10,216 nt of DNA from Desulfobacterales bacterium (GTDB lineage Bacteria > Desulfobacterota > DSM-4660 > Desulfatiglandales > JALVZP01). Numbering within the stretch: position 1 is the first letter of the stretch; each line of letters opens with the position of its first letter. A program made the position numbers and the translations under genes. The notes under the pieces are model-generated. The model was not told the origin of the DNA, searched no databases, and worked only from the letters and a program-made list of their open reading frames with translations. The stretch is taken from assembly GCA_027064285.1 (NCBI GenBank), contig JAMOPX010000159.1, positions 1-10,216 on the forward strand, read 5' to 3'. Shown in pieces: positions 6,201-10,216 of the stretch.

Positions 6201-7382
6201 ATGGATACGATTGAGAGAGCAGATAAATACATGTTTAAGACATATAAAAGATACCCTGTTGTCCTTGTAAAAGGAAAGGGGTGCAAGGTTTGGGATGAAC
6301 ATGGAAAGGAGTATTTAGACTTTGTTGGTGGAATTGCTGTATGTGCACTTGGGCATTCATCTTCCATTGTAACAGAGGCATTGAAAGAGCAGTCAGAAAA
6401 ACTTGTGCATGTATCAAATCTTTTTTATACAAAACCTCAGATAGAGCTTGCCCAGTTTTTGGTGGAGCATTCTTTTGCAGACAGGGTCTTTTTCTGTAAC
6501 AGCGGTGCAGAGGCAAATGAGGCAGCTATAAAGCTTGCAAGAAGATATGCCAATGAAAAATTTGGTGGAAAAAGAAACATTATAATTTCCATGGAAGGCT
6601 CTTTTCACGGAAGAACAATGGCCACTCTTTCTGCTACTGGTCAAAAAAAGATCCAGAATGGATTTGATCCTTTGCTTCAGGGATTCAGATTTGTCCCTTT
6701 TAATGATGTATCTGCTTTAAACAGGGCAATGGATGAATCTGTCTGCGCTGTTCTGCTCGAGCCTATTCAGGGTGAAGGCGGGGTTATATGTCCTGACAAA
6801 GAGTATCTGCAGGAAGTAAGAAGAATATGCAATGAACGGGATGTGGTCATGATACTGGATGAAGTGCAGGTGGGATGCGGAAGAACAGGAAAACTTTTTG
6901 CCCATGAGCATTATGGAATAACACCAGATATCATGACCCTTGCAAAGGCTATGGCCAATGGACTTCCCATTGGTGCAATGCTGGCAACAGAGAAATTTTC
7001 TGATTCCTTTGGCCCGGGAACTCATGCAAGCACCTTTGGTGGCACCCCTTTGGTAACAGCGGTTTCATTAAGGGTGTTGAAATTTATAGTAGAACAAGGG
7101 GTTCTTGAAAACTGTATTAAAATGGGAGAATACTTTAAAAATGGGCTGGAGGAATTAAAGAAAAAGTTTTCCTTTATAAAGGATATAAGGGGTAAAGGGC
7201 TTATACTGGGGATGGAACTGGACTTTGCCGGAGACAAGATAGTAATGAAATGTATGGAAAAGGGTTTTCTTATAAATTGTATTCAAGAGAAGGTGCTCAG
7301 ATTTATTCCTCCTTTGATTATAAAGAAAGAAGAGATAGATATGCTTTTGGAGTGCTTGGATTCAGTCTTTAAAGAGATATGA
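6201..7382 (+). CDS. argD: Acetylornithine aminotransferase
   Basis: A PLP-dependent class III aminotransferase that converts N-acetylglutamate semialdehyde to N-acetylornithine, the fourth step of arginine synthesis. In many bacteria it also serves lysine synthesis. The 393 aa are typical. Visible motifs are NSGAEANEAAIKLAR (100-114, phosphate-binding region), SFHGRTMATLSATG (134-147), EPIQGEGG (187-194), LDEVQVGCGRTG (219-230, with D220 facing the PLP ring nitrogen), Schiff-base K249 in LAKAMANG, and THASTFGG (274-281). A clear AAGGAG (6189-6194) precedes the ATG. The N-terminal part MFKTYKRYPVVLVKGKG matches the family start. It ends in an ATGA with an upstream in-frame alternative start for argF. 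Confidence 0.95.
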   Translation: MDTIERADKYMFKTYKRYPVVLVKGKGCKVWDEHGKEYLDFVGGIAVCALGHSSSIVTEALKEQSEKLVHVSNLFYTKPQIELAQFLVEHSFADRVFFCNSGAEANEAAIKLARRYANEKFGGKRNIIISMEGSFHGRTMATLSATGQKKIQNGFDPLLQGFRFVPFNDVSALNRAMDESVCAVLLEPIQGEGGVICPDKEYLQEVRRICNERDVVMILDEVQVGCGRTGKLFAHEHYGITPDIMTLAKAMANGLPIGAMLATEKFSDSFGPGTHASTFGGTPLVTAVSLRVLKFIVEQGVLENCIKMGEYFKNGLEELKKKFSFIKDIRGKGLILGMELDFAGDKIVMKCMEKGFLINCIQEKVLRFIPPLIIKKEEIDMLLECLDSVFKEI

Positions 7383-7393
7383 ATTTAGAGATC

Positions 7394-7398
7394 AGGAG
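7394..7398 (+). promoter_or_regulatory. Ribosome-binding site that sets the argF start
   Basis: AGGAG lies 7 bp before the ATG at 7406. The earlier in-frame ATG at 7379 has only a weak purine stretch upstream. Family proteins begin with a short MKKDxLxxKDL-like segment, which matches the 7406 start. Confidence 0.7.
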
Positions 7399-7405
7399 AG
7401 CTTAT

Positions 7406-8332
7406 ATGAAGAAAGATATACTCACTATAAAAGACCTCAAAAAAGAGGAAATAGAGTGGCTCATACTCCGGGGCTTGGAACTGAAGAAGATGGGCAGAGA
7501 TGTCAATTACAGACCTTTTGTGGGTTATGTTTTGGGACTCCTCTTTGACAAGGCTTCTACAAGGACGAGGGTATCTTTTGAGGTTGCAATGCTAAGACTA
7601 GGTGGAGATACCATATTTATGAGCTCAAAGGATACCCAGCTTTCCAGAAATGAGTCCATAGAAGATACTGCCAGGGTTCTTTCAAGATACTTGGATTGCT
7701 TGGCCATAAGAACATATTCACAACAAGTGGTTGAAGCAATGGCAAAGTATGCAGATATTCCAGTTATAAATGCCCTAACAGATAAGTATCATCCCTGTCA
7801 GGTATTAAGCGATATAATGACAGTAAAGGAAAAGAAGGGAAGGGTAGAGGGGCTAAGGATAGCTTGGGTAGGAGATGGAAACAATGTGGCTAATTCTTGG
7901 ATAAACCTTGCTAAAAAGCTGGATTTTGAGCTTGTGCTCGCATGTCCTGAAGGATGTGATCCTGAAGAGCTAAAGGATGTGACACCTAATATCAGAGTTG
8001 TAAGAGATCCAAAAGAGGCAGTAAAGGATGCAGATGTGATAAACACGGATGTATGGGTGAGTATGGGACAGGAAGAAGAAGCAGAAAAAAAGAAAAAGCT
8101 TTTTTATGGATATCAGGTGAACAGGAATCTTGTAAACCTTGCAAAGCCAGATGTAATAGTTATGCACTGTCTTCCTGCACACAGGGGAGAGGAAATCACA
8201 GATGATGTAATGGATGGACCTAATTCAGTTGTATTTGACCAGGCAGAGAATAAATTATATTTACACGAAGCATTACTTGAGATGCTTTTACTAAAAAATG
8301 AGAGAGGTTTTTTATGGAAGCAAAAAAGATAG
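7406..8332 (+). CDS. argF: Ornithine carbamoyltransferase
   Basis: Transfers the carbamoyl group from carbamoyl phosphate to ornithine, giving citrulline. From the ATG at 7406 the protein is 308 aa, normal for the anabolic enzyme. The carbamoyl-phosphate-binding domain shows STRTR (51-55), the domain-bridging region has HPCQ (129-132), and the ornithine-binding domain has DVWVSMG (215-221) and the catalytic-cysteine loop HCLPAHRGEE (254-263, C255). An in-frame ATG at 7379 would add nine residues and overlap argD by 4 bp, but AGGAG before 7406 and the family N-terminus favour the shorter form. The 3' end overlaps argG by 19 bp. Clustering with argB, argD and argG supports a biosynthetic rather than arginine-deiminase role. 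Confidence 0.95.
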   Translation: MKKDILTIKDLKKEEIEWLILRGLELKKMGRDVNYRPFVGYVLGLLFDKASTRTRVSFEVAMLRLGGDTIFMSSKDTQLSRNESIEDTARVLSRYLDCLAIRTYSQQVVEAMAKYADIPVINALTDKYHPCQVLSDIMTVKEKKGRVEGLRIAWVGDGNNVANSWINLAKKLDFELVLACPEGCDPEELKDVTPNIRVVRDPKEAVKDADVINTDVWVSMGQEEEAEKKKKLFYGYQVNRNLVNLAKPDVIVMHCLPAHRGEEITDDVMDGPNSVVFDQAENKLYLHEALLEMLLLKNERGFLWKQKR

Positions 8333-9513
8333 TGCTGGCGTATTCTGGTGGATTAGACACATCAGTGATATTAAAATGGTTAAAGGAAAAATACAGATGC
8401 CCTATAGTGGCATATATTGCTGACGTTGGCCAAAACGAAGATTTAGAGGAGATAAGACAGAAGGCAGTAAAAACAGGGGCAGATGAGGTCTATGTAGAAG
8501 ACCTGAAAGAGGAGTTTGTAAGAGACTATGTATTTCCTGCGCTCAGGGCAAATGCTATTTATGAAAATTTTTACCTTCTGGGAACTTCCCTTGCTAGACC
8601 AGTAATAGCAAAAAGGCAGGTAGAAATAGCATGGAAAACAGGTGCAGATGCTGTTGCACATGGTGCAACAGGCAAGGGAAATGATCAGGTAAGATTTGAG
8701 CTTACATATATGGCGCTTGATCCAGAGCTAAGGATAATAGCCCCCTGGAGAGAGTGGAATTTCAAAGGCAGAAACGATCTTATAGAATATGCAAAGGCTC
8801 ATGGCATTCCTGTGCCCGTAACAAAGGAGAAGCCTTATTCAAGTGATGCCAATCTTCTGCACATAAGCTATGAGGGCGGGATACTTGAAGATCCTTGGAA
8901 AGAGCCACCTGATGATATATTTTCAATGACTGTTTCTCCTGAGGTAGCACCTGACACTCCCACATACATAGAAATAGAGTTTGATAAGGGAAATCCTGTG
9001 GCTGTAGACGGAAACAAGATGTCTCCGGCTCAGCTTTTGGCCTTTTTAAATGATATAGGCGGAAAAAATGGAATAGGTAGGGTGGACATCGTTGAAAACA
9101 GATATGTTGGTATGAAGTCAAGGGGGGTTTACGAGACCCCAGGAGGCACTATCTTAAGAATAGCACATCTTGCCATAGAATCCATTACCTTAGACAGGGA
9201 GATTATGCACTTGAAGGACAGCCTTATAACAAGGTATTCAGAGCTTGTGTATTATGGCTATTGGTTTTCTCCAGAAAGAGAGGCCCTTCAGACCATGATT
9301 GATAAAACTCAGGAAAAAGTAAGCGGAATGGTTAGACTAAAGCTTTATAAGGGAAATTGTATTATAGTGGGAAGAAAGTCAGAAAACTCTCTGTATGAGC
9401 CTGCATTTGCCACCTTTGAAGAAGATGCAGTATACAATCATCAGGATGCCACAGGATTTATAAGACTAAATGGACTCAGACTTAAGATAGCACGTCTGCT
9501 CAGCAAAGAATAG
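8314..9513 (+). CDS. argG: Argininosuccinate synthase
   Basis: ATP-dependent ligase that joins citrulline and aspartate to form argininosuccinate, the penultimate step of arginine synthesis. The 399 aa match the ~400-aa type I enzyme. The PP-loop AYSGGLDTS (9-17) binds ATP, and IADVGQ (35-40), GATGKGNDQVRFEL (117-130), YSSDANLLHISYEGG (175-189) and GVYETPGGTIL (271-281) are conserved. AGAGAGG (8301-8307) lies 6 bp before the ATG, inside the end of argF. The C-terminus GFIRLNGLRLKIARLLSKE is close to the usual end, though the last residues are not strongly family-like. argH does not follow; transposon debris begins immediately after the stop. No terminator is seen downstream. Confidence 0.96.
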   Translation: MEAKKIVLAYSGGLDTSVILKWLKEKYRCPIVAYIADVGQNEDLEEIRQKAVKTGADEVYVEDLKEEFVRDYVFPALRANAIYENFYLLGTSLARPVIAKRQVEIAWKTGADAVAHGATGKGNDQVRFELTYMALDPELRIIAPWREWNFKGRNDLIEYAKAHGIPVPVTKEKPYSSDANLLHISYEGGILEDPWKEPPDDIFSMTVSPEVAPDTPTYIEIEFDKGNPVAVDGNKMSPAQLLAFLNDIGGKNGIGRVDIVENRYVGMKSRGVYETPGGTILRIAHLAIESITLDREIMHLKDSLITRYSELVYYGYWFSPEREALQTMIDKTQEKVSGMVRLKLYKGNCIIVGRKSENSLYEPAFATFEEDAVYNHQDATGFIRLNGLRLKIARLLSKE

Positions 9514-9690
9514 GGTGGAAGATAAACAAGGTAAATATCTAACTCAGCTGCTTTTTGTTTTACAAGTTTGCTTTTATGTGCTGGGAAATTGTCTATTACT
9601 GCTACTATTGCCTTATATCTATTATTTGCTCTTTTATCTTTTCTAAAAATTTGGCTATAGAAGGTTATATCACAAGCTTAGAATAAGTTA
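9514..9690 (-). pseudogene. IS630-type transposase fragment (DDE-domain part)
   Basis: Read leftward from about 9687 to 9514, one frame encodes about 56 residues that include FRKDKRANNRYK, then IVAVIDNFPAHKSKLV and a closing YLVYLPP. The hydrophobic strand ending in DN, the following PAHKSK, and the LPP about 25 residues later match the second-aspartate region of IS630/Tc1 DDE transposases (usual form: DNAxxHxS ... LPPYSPxLNPIE). There is an in-frame stop just upstream and no start. After LPPYS the frame runs antisense into argG and loses similarity, so the glutamate of the DDE triad is missing. It is a dead fragment of about one sixth of a gene. Family assignment is by motif only. Confidence 0.6.
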
Positions 9691-9781
9691 TGTAAAAAAA
9701 TAAGTTTTGCCAAAAGCTGGATAGAAAAATTTTTAAAAGGCACCAAGTATTATATGGAATTATGCGGATAACTATAATTGC
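9691..9781. other. Unassigned AT-rich spacer between transposon remnants
   Basis: No open frame with recognisable similarity is seen on the minus strand, which is interrupted by several stops. On the plus strand, two short frames separated by a stop (about 9660-9700 and 9702-9768) read RLYHKLRISYVKK and then ISFAKSWIEKFLKG. They vaguely resemble transposase helix-turn-helix text but are too short to name. Confidence 0.25.
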
Positions 9782-9892
9782 TTAACTATTCAAGTGCGTA
9801 AGTCCTGTTACTTTAGTATTGCCTTCTTTCTCAGCTTTTAATCTGTCTTTTATCTCTTTTACATTCTTAATCTTAACACATTTCCCTCTCAT
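9782..9892 (-). pseudogene. Possible N-terminal transposase fragment (36 codons)
   Basis: A short minus-strand frame starts at ATG 9892-9890 and stops at 9784-9782. It encodes MRGKCVKIKNV followed by KEIKDRLKAEKEGNTKVT. The lysine-rich EIKDRLKAEK segment resembles the start of IS630-like transposases as I remember them, just before their helix-turn-helix. It has the same orientation and correct order relative to the DDE fragment at 9514-9690, so both may be ends of one gene that lost its middle. The similarity breaks near 9806, where an insertion-end-like motif begins. It is too short to be confident. Confidence 0.35.
9792..9810. repeat. Motif resembling an insertion-sequence terminal repeat
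   Basis: The 19-bp stretch reads AAGTGCGTAAGTCCTGTTA on the plus strand. Its complement contains ACAGGACTTACGCA, which resembles terminal inverted repeats I recall from several insertion sequences. No matching second end is visible within the window, so this would be a solo remnant. The identification rests on memory and position inside transposon debris. Confidence 0.3.
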
Positions 9893-9911
9893 AGCATCTT
9901 TATTATATCAA

Positions 9912-10216
9912 ATTTTGCTGTTCGATGAAGCATATGAGAAGATATCAAGAACCAGCCCTGCAATTGCTGATAGGCTTATAAGCAAAAAAGAAAAATATCT
10001 TGCTTTCCTAAAATATCCCTATGAGGTGAGACCCTCTATATCCTCAACCAATCTTGCTGAATCTATAAATAGAAAGATAGAGAACAGCTAAGTGGTGGCT
10101 ATTTCCACTCCATGGATGATCTAAAGCTAAAGCTTGGTATATTGATCAAAGAGCTTCATTTTGGCAAATGGAGAAAACCAACTTACAAAATAGCTTCGGT
10201 CTCCCATATATTGAAT
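9912..10216 (+). pseudogene. IS256 (mutator)-type transposase, frameshifted C-terminal part, runs off window
   Basis: From about 9912 the plus strand encodes LLFDEAYEKISRTSPAIADR, followed by YLAFLKYPYEVRPSISSTNLAESINRKIE up to a stop at 10089-10091. The arrangement FxxYPxExRxxIxSTNxxExxNxxI is the hallmark C-terminal region of IS256/mutator transposases, with the conserved TN and the E of the catalytic triad region. Reading continues in the -1 frame (from about 10079) with SGGYFHSMDDLKLKLG and then ELHFGKWRKPTYK to the window end, which fits the expected tail. A single frameshift near 10080-10090 therefore breaks the gene. The N-terminal two thirds are absent. The 5' boundary of similarity is about 9912; the in-frame sequence before it (from 9819) looks like non-coding antisense to the other fragment. 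Confidence 0.65.

Noticed and set aside
9514..9910. CRISPR array or tandem repeats in the gene-free right end
   Set aside because: No regularly spaced direct repeats are visible; the AT-rich content is explained better by decayed transposase sequence.
9819..9911. Plus-strand ATG-started frame with a hydrophobic, membrane-like N-terminus before the IS256 similarity
   Set aside because: The hydrophobic stretch is the complement of a lysine-rich minus-strand frame. It precedes the IS256-like region by chance frame continuity, not as a true N-terminus.

Overview
The window is an AT-rich bacterial chromosome segment. Its coding sequences rely heavily on ATA for isoleucine and AGA/AGG for arginine, a bias often seen in thermophilic or AT-rich lineages. 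The gene order xerC-hslV-hslU-argB-argD-argF-argG resembles what I recall from Geobacter and related Desulfobacterota (former Deltaproteobacteria). I therefore lean toward a low-GC member of that broad group, possibly thermophilic, but the assignment is an inference.

Left part (1-940). A 5'-complete but truncated ribF (riboflavin kinase/FAD synthetase) runs leftward off the window. It is divergent from a tRNA-Leu(CAG) gene at 802-885. The ~70 bp between them holds a strong-looking promoter for the tRNA (TTGACA and TATAAT, 15 bp apart) and a weaker overlapping candidate for ribF. A clear rho-independent terminator (890-928) follows the tRNA.

Central part (941-9513). Nine genes lie on the plus strand, all overlapping or nearly touching, and look like one long operon. 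They encode an ArsA/GET3-type ATPase with a C-terminal HSP20-like domain, a 78-aa conserved-looking small protein of unknown role, a Xer tyrosine recombinase (TTG start), HslV protease, HslU unfoldase, and ArgB, ArgD, ArgF and ArgG. The recombinase belongs to the chromosome-dimer-resolution type. HslV and HslU form the ATP-dependent HslVU protease. The four arg products cover N-acetylglutamate phosphorylation, acetylornithine transamination, citrulline formation and argininosuccinate formation. argA/J, argC, argE and argH are not in the window. All catalytic motifs checked are intact.

Right part (9514-10216). No intact gene is visible. The stretch holds transposon debris: a minus-strand IS630-type transposase piece abutting the argG stop, a possible minus-strand N-terminal transposase piece, a motif resembling an insertion-sequence end, and a plus-strand frameshifted C-terminal piece of an IS256 (mutator)-type transposase that runs off the window.

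I found no convincing wholly new multi-gene system. The points most worth a second look are the ArsA-HSP20 plus 78-aa protein pair placed upstream of xerC-hslVU, the palindrome before argD, and the nested transposon remnants directly behind argG.
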